Shown: positions 8,560 through 17,240, counted from the stretch's first letter. The stretch: DNA of 64,000 nt from Siphonobacter sp. BAB-5405 (GCF_002872335.1 NZ_NJAG01000007.1:434001-498000); one strand, 5' to 3'. Made by a program: numbers and translations. Notes: generated by a model not told the origin, from the letters alone.

Positions 8560-9135
8560 GTGAGAAGCAGCTTATTTTTCCTATTTTTGGCGTTCGTATT
8601 GCAGGCGAGTCCTGCCTGGGCCCAGCGATTTGGATATATTGACTCCGAGTACATTGTTAGCAAAATGCCCGAGTTTCAGAAAGTGAACAGCGAAATGGAC
8701 CGCTGGACGCAGGTACGAACCAAGGAAATTGCTGACAAACACGCGGAAATTGATAAGCTCGAACGTCTGTACAAATCGGAAGAGCCCTTGCTTACCGAGC
8801 CTATGAAGCAGCAGCGTCGGGGAGAAATCGAACGAAAAGAAAACGAAATTAAAGAATTAAATAACAAGGTTTTTGGTTATAATGGACAGTACCACCAAAG
8901 ACGAAAAGACGTACTCAAACCCATCATGGATGAGCTCAGCCGGGCCGTTGAAAAAGTAGCCCGGCAAAAACAACTTCGCATGATTCTGGACAAATCCTCC
9001 GAAGGCCTGGCCATGATCTATACGGACCCCCGGGATGATTACTCGGATTACGTACTCGAAGAATTGGGCATAGATCCGAAAGCGAACCCCAATCAAACAA
9101 ACACACCAACGCAAAACACAAAGACCAAGCAGTAA
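8560..9135 (+). CDS. OmpH/Skp-like periplasmic chaperone (first copy)
   Basis: A 191-residue Skp family protein that would escort unfolded outer membrane proteins to BamA. Translation probably starts at GTG 8560, which immediately gives a signal peptide (MRSSLFFLFLAFVLQASPAWAQ); there is no better ATG. The mature N-terminus has the family block RFGYIDSEYIVSKMPEF, followed by a long charged coiled-coil region (about 45-125) and a C-terminal strand block (LRMILDKSSEGLAMIYTD). The Asn/Thr/Gln-rich tail is low complexity. It is followed five bases later by a second copy, a tandem arrangement common in Bacteroidota. Confidence 0.92.
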   Translation: MRSSLFFLFLAFVLQASPAWAQRFGYIDSEYIVSKMPEFQKVNSEMDRWTQVRTKEIADKHAEIDKLERLYKSEEPLLTEPMKQQRRGEIERKENEIKELNNKVFGYNGQYHQRRKDVLKPIMDELSRAVEKVARQKQLRMILDKSSEGLAMIYTDPRDDYSDYVLEELGIDPKANPNQTNTPTQNTKTKQ

Positions 9136-9140
9136 AACCA

Positions 9141-9752
9141 ATGAAAAAACAAATTTTTGCCGTTCTGACCGCCGCTGCCCTAGCCTTCGTAGGATTAAAC
9201 GCGAATGCCCAGTCAGCCCTCAAAATTGGCTATACCGATATTGATGTTCTGTTAGCGGGTCACCCTAAATCAAAGGCTGTAGAAGCTGAACTGCAAACTC
9301 GGAGTACGCAATACCAAAACCAAATGCAGAGTCTGCAAAAAGATCTGCAGGATAAATACACCTCTTACCAGAAAGCAGAACCTACCATGTCGGATGTAAT
9401 CAAAGCCGACAAACAGAAAGAGCTGCAAGGTATTCAGGAACGTCTGCAAACGCTGCAACAGAATGCTCAGACTGAATTAGGTCAAAAGCAACAACAACTG
9501 CTCCAGCCCCTGCTGACGGATATTGACAACGCTATCAAAGCCGTTGCAAAAGAGAACAATTACACGTTCATCCTGAGCAGCTCGGTTAGTACGCAATTGA
9601 ACCCAATCGTACTGTACGCCGATCCTGCTACGGAAGTAACGGATTTAGTATTCAAGAAAATGGGTGTTGATCCCGAGGCTCTGAAAAAGGCAGCCGCTGC
9701 TCATCCTGCTGCCGGACAAGGTGCCCCTAAAACGCCCGTGAAGAAGCCCTAA
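9141..9752 (+). CDS. OmpH/Skp-like periplasmic chaperone (second copy)
   Basis: A 203-residue Skp family paralogue of the preceding gene, probably cotranscribed (5-base gap). The signal peptide ends near residue 24 (LNANAQS). The head block IGYTDIDVLLAGHPKSK is followed by a glutamine-rich coiled coil (about 45-130) and the C-terminal strand FILSSSVSTQLNPIVLYAD. The tail is Ala/Pro/Lys-rich. Periplasmic holdase activity is inferred from the family and from its position after bamA. It ends at a strong bidirectional terminator. Confidence 0.93.
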   Translation: MKKQIFAVLTAAALAFVGLNANAQSALKIGYTDIDVLLAGHPKSKAVEAELQTRSTQYQNQMQSLQKDLQDKYTSYQKAEPTMSDVIKADKQKELQGIQERLQTLQQNAQTELGQKQQQLLQPLLTDIDNAIKAVAKENNYTFILSSSVSTQLNPIVLYADPATEVTDLVFKKMGVDPEALKKAAAAHPAAGQGAPKTPVKKP

Positions 9753-9759
9753 TTTGCTT

Positions 9760-9818
9760 ACTGATTGCATAAAAAAGACCAGACTTTTTCGAGTCTGGTC
9801 TTTTTTTATGCAATCAGT
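9760..9818. terminator. Strong bidirectional terminator after the ompH pair
   Basis: A near-perfect inverted repeat of more than 25 bp, with GACCAGACT/AGTCTGGTC as its core, a 6-base loop, and A and T runs on the two arms. It separates the bamA block from the minus-strand lspA. Confidence 0.9.
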
Positions 9819-9956
9819 AGCATAGAAACTGAGTTCCCGTAAGCTATGGCGTATAGGCCTTATTATCTCTAAAAAGCTTACATAGACTTTTTTGTACTTC
9901 CCATCCGTATCCAGTTCATCACCTTGCCTCCTCTCCGATGGTAAAGGCTGTCTCAC

Positions 9957-9992
9957 AAAAAAGCCTCCAGGTGTTTGTACCAGAGGCTTTTG
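9957..9992 (-). terminator. Terminator of lspA
   Basis: AAAAGCCTC pairs with GAGGCTTTT; on the minus strand the hairpin is followed by TTTTTTG. It lies 18 bases past the lspA stop. Confidence 0.8.
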
Positions 9993-10009
9993 TGGTTAAA
10001 TCTACACTT

Positions 10010-10648
10010 TTATACTTCCGAGGACGAATCCCGCAGTACATCATTTTTTACCGCAGGTTGGTTCTCATCCGGTGTCCTCTCTTCTTCAAAGAACTTAGAT
10101 TGGAAAATCAGGATGCAGACAACTCCCAGAAAAATGGAAGCATCGGCAATGTTAAAAACCGGACTCGTATAATAGGTACCGCCCCATACGGGAATCCATT
10201 CGGGTAGATAACCCTCCCAGGGATTTAAAAGAACCATGTCGATCACCTGTCCGTGGAACCAGGGCGAAGGAGCATCGTAAGGAGCGTTCCCTAGCAGTAC
10301 GCCATAAAAGGTTGAATCGATCACATTACCGATGGCTCCACCCAAAATGGCAGCAATGCACCATAACAGACCATCCGGAGCATTTCGACGGGCCAGTCGG
10401 GTCAGGTACCAGGCAATTACAGCCATGGCAACCAGACGGAATAGCGTGAGAATCAGCTTGCCATAGGGATGGTCCAGCTGCATACCGAAGGCCATACCCG
10501 GATTCAAAACGTAATGGATACTCAGCCACTTTCCGATCAGGGGAATGTCTTCCCCCAGATACATATTCTTGTATACGAGGTATTTAACAGTCTGATCCAG
10601 AACAATAACAAAGAATGTTAGCAAAAAAAACTTCAGAGGATTCTTCAT
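10010..10648 (-). CDS. lspA: Lipoprotein signal peptidase (signal peptidase II)
   Basis: Cleaves the signal peptide of diacylated prolipoproteins in the inner membrane. At 212 residues it is somewhat longer than enterobacterial LspA, as usual in Bacteroidota. Four hydrophobic segments are visible. The two catalytic aspartates are D111 in AIGNVIDS and D169 in FNIADAS; N108 and N166 are the accompanying conserved asparagines. The C-terminal tail after the last membrane segment is charged and cytoplasmic. It forms a single-gene unit between two terminators. Confidence 0.95.
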   Translation of the reverse strand: MKNPLKFFLLTFFVIVLDQTVKYLVYKNMYLGEDIPLIGKWLSIHYVLNPGMAFGMQLDHPYGKLILTLFRLVAMAVIAWYLTRLARRNAPDGLLWCIAAILGGAIGNVIDSTFYGVLLGNAPYDAPSPWFHGQVIDMVLLNPWEGYLPEWIPVWGGTYYTSPVFNIADASIFLGVVCILIFQSKFFEEERTPDENQPAVKNDVLRDSSSEV

Positions 10649-10752
10649 TCAGGTAATCATTAGCAACCCACAAAGAAATGAGTTAATCGGGTAAGTCGTT
10701 CCTATCTAACGTACAAAATTCAGAAGTGTTTGTACGAAACGGGCAGCTTTTA

Positions 10753-10787
10753 TACGAAAAGCCCCCATTCGAGTTGAATGAGGGCTA
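10753..10787 (-). terminator. Terminator of proline dehydrogenase
   Basis: AGCCCCCATTC pairs with GAATGAGGGCT (one mismatch); on the minus strand the hairpin is followed by TTTTCG. It begins right after the stop codon. Confidence 0.8.
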
Positions 10788-10790
10788 ATT

Positions 10791-12056
10791 TCAGGCTTGT
10801 TGAGCCGTTTTTTTTGATTTACATAACTGCTGTCGAACAGCCCGCTTTCGGCGGCGGGCTTCCTTCTTAAGCAGGGTAAATTCCCGGCTGGCTTGTCCAG
10901 CTACCGAGGTATTTTCTTCAGCCCGGCGGAACAAATAAGGCATCACGGCTTCAACGGGCCCGTAAGGCACATATTTGGCTACATTGTAACCGCTATGAGC
11001 TAAGTTAAAACTAATGTTGTCACTCATTCCCAGCAATTGGGCGAACCAGATGTGAGCATCATTCACGGGAATACCGGCCTCTTTCATTTTCTCAGCCATG
11101 AGTAGGCAAGAGTATTCATTATGCGTGCCCAGGCAGATGGAGATTACATTTCTATTTTCCAGGAAATACAGAACGGCCTGGTTATAGGCCTGATCGGTTG
11201 CTTCTTTCGTGGCATGAATCGGATCAGCGTATTCCATTTCGTGGGCCCGCTGGCGTTCTTTTTCCATGTAGGCTCCGCGTACCAATTTCACGCCCAGCTC
11301 ATATCCTTTGGCTACAGCCGTTTCCGTGGCCTGAACCAAATTAGCATAGCTTTCCACGCGGTACATCTGATACGTGTTCCAGACGATGCATTCCTTCCGG
11401 TTGTACCGCTCCATCATCTCGTAGGTCAGTCGATCGATCGTATCCTGAATCCAGGTTTCCTCGGCATCGACAAAAATCCGAACGTGATGCTCAAAAGCCG
11501 CCTTGCAAAGAAGATCCATCCGTTCGCGTACCCGGGCAAATGCCGCCGTCTCGGTTTCGTTCAGCCCTTGCGTCGACTGAGCTTTTTCCAACAGTTCGGT
11601 ACTGGCAATACCCGTGACTTTAAATACAGAGAAGGGAATAGCTGGCATCTGGGCGGCCTTTTCAATCGTCCGCAGAATTTCCTTTACCGTTTCGTCGAAT
11701 GATTGCTCAGAATCCTCTCCTTCCACGGAGTAATCAAGAATTGTTCCGATGTGGGCCTTATCCAACTGCTGGATGGTGTGCGTACAGCCTTCAATCGTTT
11801 CGCCCCCGCAGAAATGCTCAAAAATTGTGTTTTTAATAGCTCCTTTAATGGGAAATTTGAGCATTAAAAACAATTTGATAAAAAAGGTACCTATCTTTAC
11901 GAGCCAGTTTCGATTCATGGCCGCAAAAATGAAATAGGTTTTCTTGAGTTGCCAGTCGGATTGATTAGCAAAAGCTACCGAGGTGTCATCAAAAGAAAGT
12001 TTGGTTTCGCGAGTCTGTTGATGAATCGGAGCTTTCAAAATGTCCATTTTGGGCAT
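10791..12056 (-). CDS. Proline dehydrogenase (FAD)
   Basis: Oxidises L-proline to pyrroline-5-carboxylate with FAD, feeding electrons to the membrane quinone pool. It is a monofunctional enzyme of 421 residues, without the P5C dehydrogenase half found in PutA. The TIM-barrel blocks are visible: TILDYSVEGED near residue 107, KVTGIAS, GVKLVRGAYMEKERQRA with the flavin-contacting lysine and arginines, and the late YVPYGPVEAVMPYLFRRAEE block. An alternative start three codons downstream (MDILK) is equally plausible. Proline synthesis genes proB-proA are 18 kb away. A -7 box on the minus strand lies 116 bases upstream. Confidence 0.93.
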   Translation of the reverse strand: MPKMDILKAPIHQQTRETKLSFDDTSVAFANQSDWQLKKTYFIFAAMNRNWLVKIGTFFIKLFLMLKFPIKGAIKNTIFEHFCGGETIEGCTHTIQQLDKAHIGTILDYSVEGEDSEQSFDETVKEILRTIEKAAQMPAIPFSVFKVTGIASTELLEKAQSTQGLNETETAAFARVRERMDLLCKAAFEHHVRIFVDAEETWIQDTIDRLTYEMMERYNRKECIVWNTYQMYRVESYANLVQATETAVAKGYELGVKLVRGAYMEKERQRAHEMEYADPIHATKEATDQAYNQAVLYFLENRNVISICLGTHNEYSCLLMAEKMKEAGIPVNDAHIWFAQLLGMSDNISFNLAHSGYNVAKYVPYGPVEAVMPYLFRRAEENTSVAGQASREFTLLKKEARRRKRAVRQQLCKSKKTAQQA

Positions 12057-12171
12057 GGAAGTGAACCGTGTTAGTGTAAAAGTTGTGAATATAGCGGGCA
12101 GGTTCAGGTTGAGTACTCCAGCAATCTAAGTAAGCCAATCGGCAAGAAATATTTTTGTCGAAAAGCGGCTA

Positions 12172-12179
12172 CAAAGGTA
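12172..12179 (-). promoter_or_regulatory. Putative -7 element for proline dehydrogenase
   Basis: On the minus strand this reads TACCTTTG, matching TAnnTTTG. No TTG at the ideal -33 distance was found. Confidence 0.4.
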
Positions 12180-12235
12180 AGGGGAAACGCTCTTCAATTT
12201 TACAAGTCAGTGCTGATTTTTTTAATAAATATGGT

Positions 12236-12243
12236 TATCTTTG
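12236..12243 (+). promoter_or_regulatory. Putative -7 element for the DAHP synthase gene
   Basis: TATCTTTG matches TAnnTTTG and lies 139 bases before the ATG. Confidence 0.4.
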
Positions 12244-12382
12244 AAATGTTAACATTCTGATTTTAAGTTTGTTACTACAATCGAAGTACCAGAAGATTTT
12301 GCCTAAACGTTACTCTTCATCATAATAAACTGCTCCCCGGCTTTTTGAACAAATAAACGCTTACTAATTAACGATTTACGAG

Positions 12383-13483
12383 ATGAGTGCGACGCTGGAC
12401 ATTGTGCCTTTGCAGGATTGGATCAACACCAACGGAAAGCCCTTGATGATTGCGGGTCCCTGTAGTGCAGAAACAGAAGAACAGGTTTGGGAAACGGTAA
12501 CCCAAATCGCCAAAGAGGGCTATGCCCACGTTATTCGGGCTGGGGTTTGGAAACCACGTACCCGTCCGGGTTCCTTTGAAGGTATGGGAGAGGCTGCTTT
12601 GCCCTGGCTGGCGGCCGCAAAGAAAGAAACGGGTCTGCCCCTGGCTATTGAAGTGGCGAGTCCCGAGCACATTGAACTGGCTCTGAAATATAACGTAGAT
12701 ATTCTATGGATTGGGGCCCGTACGACGGTGAACCCCTTTAACGTACAGGACATTGCCGACGCTCTGAAAGGCGTGGACATTCCGGTATTGGTGAAAAACC
12801 CGGTAAACCCTGATCTGGCTCTCTGGATCGGAGCTCTGGAACGTCTTCAGAACTCAGGTCTGAAGAAGCTGGCGGCTATCCACCGTGGTTTCTCGAACAT
12901 GCAGGAGACGAAATACCGTAACTCACCCATGTGGCAGGTAGCCCTGGAACTCAAACGCCAGTTGCCGAACTTACCCATCATTGGTGATCCGAGCCACATG
13001 GCCGGTAAACGTCAATACCTGGCTGAGCTGACCCAGCGTTTCCTGGATCTAAACTACGACGGTCTGATCATTGAGTCACACCGTAACCCGGCGGAAGCGT
13101 GGTCGGATGCTTCGCAACAACTGACGCCGGCCGCTCTGGGCGAAATGCTCCGTAGCCTTCAGGTACGTCAGTCAGATGTTAGCGATTCAGAGTACCACAG
13201 CCACATGGATGAACTCCGTGCGAAAGTAGACAACATTGACCGCGAATTGCTGGAAGTACTGGCTACGCGTATGGCCATTGTTGAGAAAATGGGTGAGTAC
13301 AAACGTGACAACGGTGTAACGATTTTCCAAATCGATCGCTGGAAGCAAGTGCACGCTTCACGGGCTGAAATGGGTAAAAAACTGGGTCTGTATACGGATT
13401 TAGTAGAAGATCTCTACCGCCTCATCCACGAAGCTTCGATCCGTAAGCAGACGGAAGTAATTAACTCGGTTTCTCAGGCATAA
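12383..13483 (+). CDS. Bifunctional DAHP synthase / chorismate mutase
   Basis: A 366-residue fusion catalysing the first shikimate step (phosphoenolpyruvate + erythrose 4-phosphate to DAHP) and the rearrangement of chorismate to prephenate. Residues 1 to about 265 are a DAHP synthetase I/KDSA-type barrel: KPLMIAGPCSAET near 20, RAGVWKPRTRPGSF near 52, and GDPSHMAGKR near 207. Residues about 272-360 are an AroQ-type chorismate mutase helical domain (ELRAKVDNIDRELLEVLATR). The AroQ module in such fusions often doubles as the feedback sensor for prephenate; here that is inference. Confidence 0.94.
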   Translation: MSATLDIVPLQDWINTNGKPLMIAGPCSAETEEQVWETVTQIAKEGYAHVIRAGVWKPRTRPGSFEGMGEAALPWLAAAKKETGLPLAIEVASPEHIELALKYNVDILWIGARTTVNPFNVQDIADALKGVDIPVLVKNPVNPDLALWIGALERLQNSGLKKLAAIHRGFSNMQETKYRNSPMWQVALELKRQLPNLPIIGDPSHMAGKRQYLAELTQRFLDLNYDGLIIESHRNPAEAWSDASQQLTPAALGEMLRSLQVRQSDVSDSEYHSHMDELRAKVDNIDRELLEVLATRMAIVEKMGEYKRDNGVTIFQIDRWKQVHASRAEMGKKLGLYTDLVEDLYRLIHEASIRKQTEVINSVSQA

Positions 13484-13499
13484 GCTGAGAATACTTATA

Positions 13500-13537
13500 G
13501 AAAAAAGAGGTCGCTGTACAGCGACCTCTTTTTTCTT
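13500..13537. terminator. Bidirectional terminator after the DAHP synthase gene
   Basis: A perfect palindrome AAAAAAGAGGTCGCTG / CAGCGACCTCTTTTTT with almost no loop. Confidence 0.9.
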
Positions 13538-13556
13538 TTAATGCGTTTTTTAACTA

Positions 13557-13564
13557 TACGTTTG
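13557..13564 (+). promoter_or_regulatory. Putative -7 element for the MFS gene
   Basis: TACGTTTG matches TAnnTTTG, 43 bases before the ATG at 13608 and just after the upstream terminator. Confidence 0.45.
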
Positions 13565-13607
13565 TAGCATTGCATGGAATTTCTTTCTAACAGCTCTATT
13601 CGTTCGC

Positions 13608-14861
13608 ATGAATGCTTACCCTACTGATCCGTTTGCCGCCCTGCGTTACCGGGAATTTACCTTTTTTGGTCTAGCCAGTTTCTTCTTCACTACCGCCATC
13701 CTGATTCAGGAAGTTGTTTTAGGTTACGAAATTTACCGGATTACGCACGATCCCTTAGCTTTAGGGTTAGTAGGCCTCGCGGAAGCAATCCCCTACATTT
13801 CACTGGCATTGCTGGGCGGACACTTTGCCGATAAGTACGACAAAAAACGAATCATCTTACTGAGTTTGCTCGTCATTCTGGTGGGTTCGTTCATTCTGCA
13901 TTGGGCTACATTGCCCGAAACGCGGGCCGCTCATCCGGATACTTTTCTACTTACCATTATCTACGGCGTAGTGGCTTTAATTGGCCTGGCCCGTGGCTTT
14001 TATAGCCCAGCTACTTCTTCTCTGAAAGCATTCCTCACGCCCCGTGAAGTCTATCCTAATGCCGCTTCCTGGTATAGCTCCTTCTGGCAGACGGGAGCAA
14101 TCCTGGGGCCGGGGCTTGCCGGATTTCTTTATGCCTGGATGGGTATGGCGGGTACCATGTGGCTGGTGATTGCTGGATTAGGATTGGTCTTTCTTTTGTT
14201 TTTATTCATCAAAAAGAAACCCATTCCTGAAGTGTCGGAAGCAGAAGAACAGCTTAGCGTCTGGCAGAGCATTCGGGAAGGGATCACATTTGTGTTCGGG
14301 AATAAGCTCCTCCTCTACTCCATTTCGCTGGATTTGGTGGCCGTATTGTTTGGCGGAGTCGTAGCGATCCTGCCCGTTTTTGCCGAGGATGTTCTTCATG
14401 TAGGAGCTGAAGGCTTGGGTATTCTGCGAGCCGCCCCCTCTATCGGAGCCGTACTAACGCTCGTAGCGACTGCCGTGTACTCGCCCGTACGCAGAGCCTG
14501 GTTAAACATGCTCATTGCCGTTGCAGGATTCGGTATCGCTACCATCGTTTTTGCCCTATCAACGCACTTCTGGCTTTCTGTAACGATGCTTTTCCTAACG
14601 GGAGCGTTTGACAGTATCAGTGTAGTCATTCGTCAGGCTATTCTCCAACTGGTTCCACCCGACGAGATCCGGGGACGCGTACTTTCGGTTAACAGTATCT
14701 TCGTCAGTACTTCCAATGAAATCGGAGCATTTGAATCGGGCTTACTGGCTAAAACCTTTGGTACAGTCCCTTCCGTACTCATTGGCGGAAGCCTTACGCT
14801 GGTTATTGTCGGTTTCATCTGGGTTCGTACTAAAGAACTTCTGCACGTAAAGCTGATATAA
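13608..14861 (+). CDS. MFS transporter, enterobactin-exporter-like (MFS_3)
   Basis: A 417-residue inner membrane transporter with about 12 hydrophobic segments and a longer central loop near residues 205-220 (KKKPIPEVSEAEEQLS). The cytoplasmic motif A between helices 2 and 3 is present as GGHFADKYDKKR at about 72-83. The sequence type (FAALRYREFTFFGLASF at the N-terminus, IRGRVLSVNSIF late) is that of the EntS-like MFS_3 family, which exports siderophores or drugs. No siderophore genes are nearby, so the substrate is open. It is a single-gene unit with its own -7 box and terminator. Confidence 0.88.
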   Translation: MNAYPTDPFAALRYREFTFFGLASFFFTTAILIQEVVLGYEIYRITHDPLALGLVGLAEAIPYISLALLGGHFADKYDKKRIILLSLLVILVGSFILHWATLPETRAAHPDTFLLTIIYGVVALIGLARGFYSPATSSLKAFLTPREVYPNAASWYSSFWQTGAILGPGLAGFLYAWMGMAGTMWLVIAGLGLVFLLFLFIKKKPIPEVSEAEEQLSVWQSIREGITFVFGNKLLLYSISLDLVAVLFGGVVAILPVFAEDVLHVGAEGLGILRAAPSIGAVLTLVATAVYSPVRRAWLNMLIAVAGFGIATIVFALSTHFWLSVTMLFLTGAFDSISVVIRQAILQLVPPDEIRGRVLSVNSIFVSTSNEIGAFESGLLAKTFGTVPSVLIGGSLTLVIVGFIWVRTKELLHVKLI

Positions 14862-14879
14862 CCGTGCAAGACCCGATAC

Positions 14880-14920
14880 AAAAAGAAAGGCTAACTCGGT
14901 TGAGTTAGCCTTTCTTTTTG
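14880..14920. terminator. Bidirectional terminator after the MFS gene
   Basis: AAAAAGAAAGGCTAACTC pairs perfectly with GAGTTAGCCTTTCTTTTT around a 4-base loop. It serves the MFS gene and the minus-strand small membrane protein. Confidence 0.92.
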
Positions 14921-14930
14921 TGAGAATGTA

Positions 14931-15065
14931 TTATTCAAAAATCTTAAATCCGAAGTAGCCAACGGCGAGCCAGAGTAAGCCTTTAATCAAAAAGAAGAAA
15001 AAGCCGGCCCAACCCAAACGCTTAATCCAACCTTTCCAGCCGGGAGTGGTTTCCTTTTGCTCCAT
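14931..15065 (-). CDS. Small membrane protein, 44 residues
   Basis: A short gene read directly from the minus strand: ATG at 15063-15065, TAA at 14931-14933. The product begins MEQKETTPGWKGWIKRLGW and continues into a single strongly hydrophobic helix (GFFFFLIKGLLWLAVGYFGF), ending KIFE. Positive charges before the helix predict a cytoplasmic N-terminus. Similar small tryptophan-rich membrane proteins occur in Bacteroidota, but I know no function for them. It lies between a perfect terminator and argE, which is consistent with a genuine separate gene. Coding is supported by composition and flanking signals, not by homology. Confidence 0.65.
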   Translation of the reverse strand: MEQKETTPGWKGWIKRLGWAGFFFFLIKGLLWLAVGYFGFKIFE

Positions 15066-15146
15066 AATATTTAGAATGATTCTATTGAATTCAAAAATCG
15101 GCAAAAAGATTCTTTTCTCCGAAGAAATACGCAGATTTCTTGTCGA

Positions 15147-16244
15147 TCAGGCTAGTCCCCCTTTCGCCAGCACTACGTACTTAAGCATTTCAACGTACAA
15201 CTGAATTCCTTCTTCGATTTCGTGCAAATAGATAAATTCATCGGCCTGGTGCGAGCGAGCCGAATCGCCGGGACCCATCTTCAACGAAGCACAGCCAATC
15301 ACGGCCTGATCGGACGTGGTGGGTGAACCGTAAGTTGTGCGTCCCAGTTGAATACCCGCCTGCACAACGGGATGTTCCAGAGGAATACTCGAAGGCCGCA
15401 ACCGTACCGAACGAGCCTGTACTTCCGATTTCATATGGGCCTGGATAATGTCACAGGCTTCTTCCAGCGTGTACTGATCCGTTACGCGTACGTCGAGCGT
15501 AAAATAGCAATTGGCTGGAACGACGTTATGTTGCTGGTTTTCGGTACGAATCACCGTAGCCGTCATTTTCATTTTTCCCAGCATCGGCGATTCCTTGGGG
15601 AATTCATACGAACGTACCCAGGCAATGTCGTCGAGAGCTTTGTACAAAGCATTTTCTCCTTCTTCACGAGCCGCGTGACCTGCTTTTCCCTGAGCCATAC
15701 AATCGAGTACCAGTAAACCTTTTTCGGCGATGGCCAGGTGCATTTGCGTGGGTTCACCCACAATGGCAAAGTCAATCGACCCCAGGTTTCCGGAATTCCA
15801 CAGCAGTTCCATGCCGTTGGCTCCGGAAACTTCTTCTTCCGACGAAGCCGCAAAGACAATGTTGTACGCTAAATCCGTCCGATGGTAGAAGTAGCAGAAC
15901 GTAGCCAGCAGGGAAACCAGACAGCCTCCGGCATCATTGGAGCCCAATCCGAAGAGTTTTCCGTCTTCCACCAAAGGATTGAACGGATCAAGGGTCCACT
16001 TCGGGTTGGGTTTTACCGTGTCGTGGTGCGAATTAAGCAGTACCGTCGGTAAATCCGGATTGTAGTATTTATTCCGGGACCACAGGTTGTTATTCAATCG
16101 GGAAAAGGGCATGTTCCGTTCCCGGAAAAATTCTTCCAGCAGATACGCCGTCTGATCTTCTTCGCGGCTAAAGGAGGGCGTCGCGATCAGACGTTTGAGT
16201 AATTCAATGGAATCAACAGTGAGGCTTTCAAGAAGCTGAGCCAT
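15147..16244 (-). CDS. argE: ArgE-type M20 deacylase (N-acyl-citrulline/ornithine deacylase)
   Basis: A 365-residue zinc peptidase of family M20 that removes the acyl group from the amino-blocked arginine intermediate. Metal ligands and catalytic residues are visible: H73-x-D75 in NSHHDTVKPNP, D104 in GLGSNDAGG, and the E136-E137 pair in SSEEEVSG; a dimerisation domain follows from about 170. Because the cluster uses an N-acylornithine carbamoyltransferase, the natural substrate should be N-acylcitrulline rather than N-acetylornithine (inference from the pathway of Bacteroides and Xanthomonas). It is the last arg gene of the cluster, 36 bases after the ADP-ribosylglycohydrolase. Confidence 0.9.
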   Translation of the reverse strand: MAQLLESLTVDSIELLKRLIATPSFSREEDQTAYLLEEFFRERNMPFSRLNNNLWSRNKYYNPDLPTVLLNSHHDTVKPNPKWTLDPFNPLVEDGKLFGLGSNDAGGCLVSLLATFCYFYHRTDLAYNIVFAASSEEEVSGANGMELLWNSGNLGSIDFAIVGEPTQMHLAIAEKGLLVLDCMAQGKAGHAAREEGENALYKALDDIAWVRSYEFPKESPMLGKMKMTATVIRTENQQHNVVPANCYFTLDVRVTDQYTLEEACDIIQAHMKSEVQARSVRLRPSSIPLEHPVVQAGIQLGRTTYGSPTTSDQAVIGCASLKMGPGDSARSHQADEFIYLHEIEEGIQLYVEMLKYVVLAKGGLA

Positions 16245-16280
16245 ACTTACTAATTTAAAAGGGGTCGTGTGCCTCCTTCT

Positions 16281-17240
16281 TTATGAATGAAGAAAACGGG
16301 TAAATCGCCCAGCTAAGTCTTCGATGTTTTCGAGACGGGCCAGCGTTTGCACCCAGTTGACCGGAATACCTTCCAGTCCGTAATAGAGTCCGGCCAGACC
16401 GCCCGTAACGGAACCCGTGGTATCGGCATCATCTGCCAGATTTACGGCCCGCAGGACGGCATCCGAATACGTGTCAGTCGTCAGAAAACTCCAAAGTGCG
16501 GCTTCCAGCGAATGCAGTACGTAACCAGAAGAGTAGATTTCCTTTTCAGATAATTGTATAAGGTCTTCTTTTAAAATACGGGCAAACAGTTCGCATTCAT
16601 CCGCCGAACAAATCTGCTCGGGAAACGAACCCAGCGATTGCTGAATCGTCCGGTAAGCTTCTACTTTTTCCTTACCCGCCAGGAGTTCCTGAGCAAAGGA
16701 AACCAATACAAAGCAGGCAATCACCGAACGAATGTGACCGTGGGTCAGGCTTGATACGTTGCGTACAATCGCAAAACGTTCATCCAGACTCAACTTCGGC
16801 TGCTGGTAATGAAAGTAGAAAGCCAGGGGCAGGATTCGCATAAGCGATCCGTTGCCATTACAGAGCTCACTCGTTTCGCCCGCCTTCAGGGGTTCTACGC
16901 CCTGCTCCAGTCGATCCAGAGCGTTACGGGTGGAAATACCAATGTCAAAGACCGAGCCATGAGCCGTCCAGTCCCCGTAAAGATACCAGTTTAAAAAGCG
17001 GTTTGCCAGAGTTCGGTAATCCAGCCCCTGGATCAGTGTTTCGATGGTTTGATAGGTCAGAGCACTATCATCCGACCAGGTACCGGCGGGCTGGTGGTGC
17101 GTGCCGTAGGCTCGCATGCCTTCAACGGGCTTGTTTTTTAGAAAATTACGCGTTGTAAATTCCACCGGAACACCCATAGCATCTCCCACAGCAGTACCAA
17201 TCAAGAAGCCATGAACACGAGAGTCAAAAAGTGATTTCAT
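16281..17240 (-). CDS. ADP-ribosylglycohydrolase (DraG/ARH family)
   Basis: A 319-residue, all-helical, magnesium-dependent hydrolase that removes ADP-ribose from modified targets. Family signatures are clear: GTAVGDAMGVPVEF near 15-28, TWSDDSALT with metal ligands D57-D58, and the C-terminal NLADDADTTGSVTGGLAGL block holding the second set of metal-binding aspartates. It lies between argB (54 bases upstream) and argE (36 bases downstream) on the same strand, so it is probably cotranscribed with the arginine pathway. DraG and ARH1 act on ADP-ribosyl-arginine, while other members act on ADP-ribosyl-serine or small molecules; the substrate here is unknown. Confidence 0.9.
   Translation of the reverse strand: MKSLFDSRVHGFLIGTAVGDAMGVPVEFTTRNFLKNKPVEGMRAYGTHHQPAGTWSDDSALTYQTIETLIQGLDYRTLANRFLNWYLYGDWTAHGSVFDIGISTRNALDRLEQGVEPLKAGETSELCNGNGSLMRILPLAFYFHYQQPKLSLDERFAIVRNVSSLTHGHIRSVIACFVLVSFAQELLAGKEKVEAYRTIQQSLGSFPEQICSADECELFARILKEDLIQLSEKEIYSSGYVLHSLEAALWSFLTTDTYSDAVLRAVNLADDADTTGSVTGGLAGLYYGLEGIPVNWVQTLARLENIEDLAGRFTRFLHS

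Larger units (their letters stand above)
12057..12382. other. Divergent promoter region between proline dehydrogenase and DAHP synthase
   Basis: This 326-base AT-rich stretch has no credible ORF. It holds two outward-facing -7 boxes, on the minus strand at 12172-12179 and on the plus strand at 12236-12243, so each gene has a leader of roughly 110-130 bases. No riboswitch or attenuator fold was recognised. Confidence 0.6.

Noticed and set aside
16281-17240. Toxin-antitoxin module based on ADP-ribosylation
   Set aside because: No ADP-ribosyltransferase gene lies next to it; its neighbours are arginine genes.
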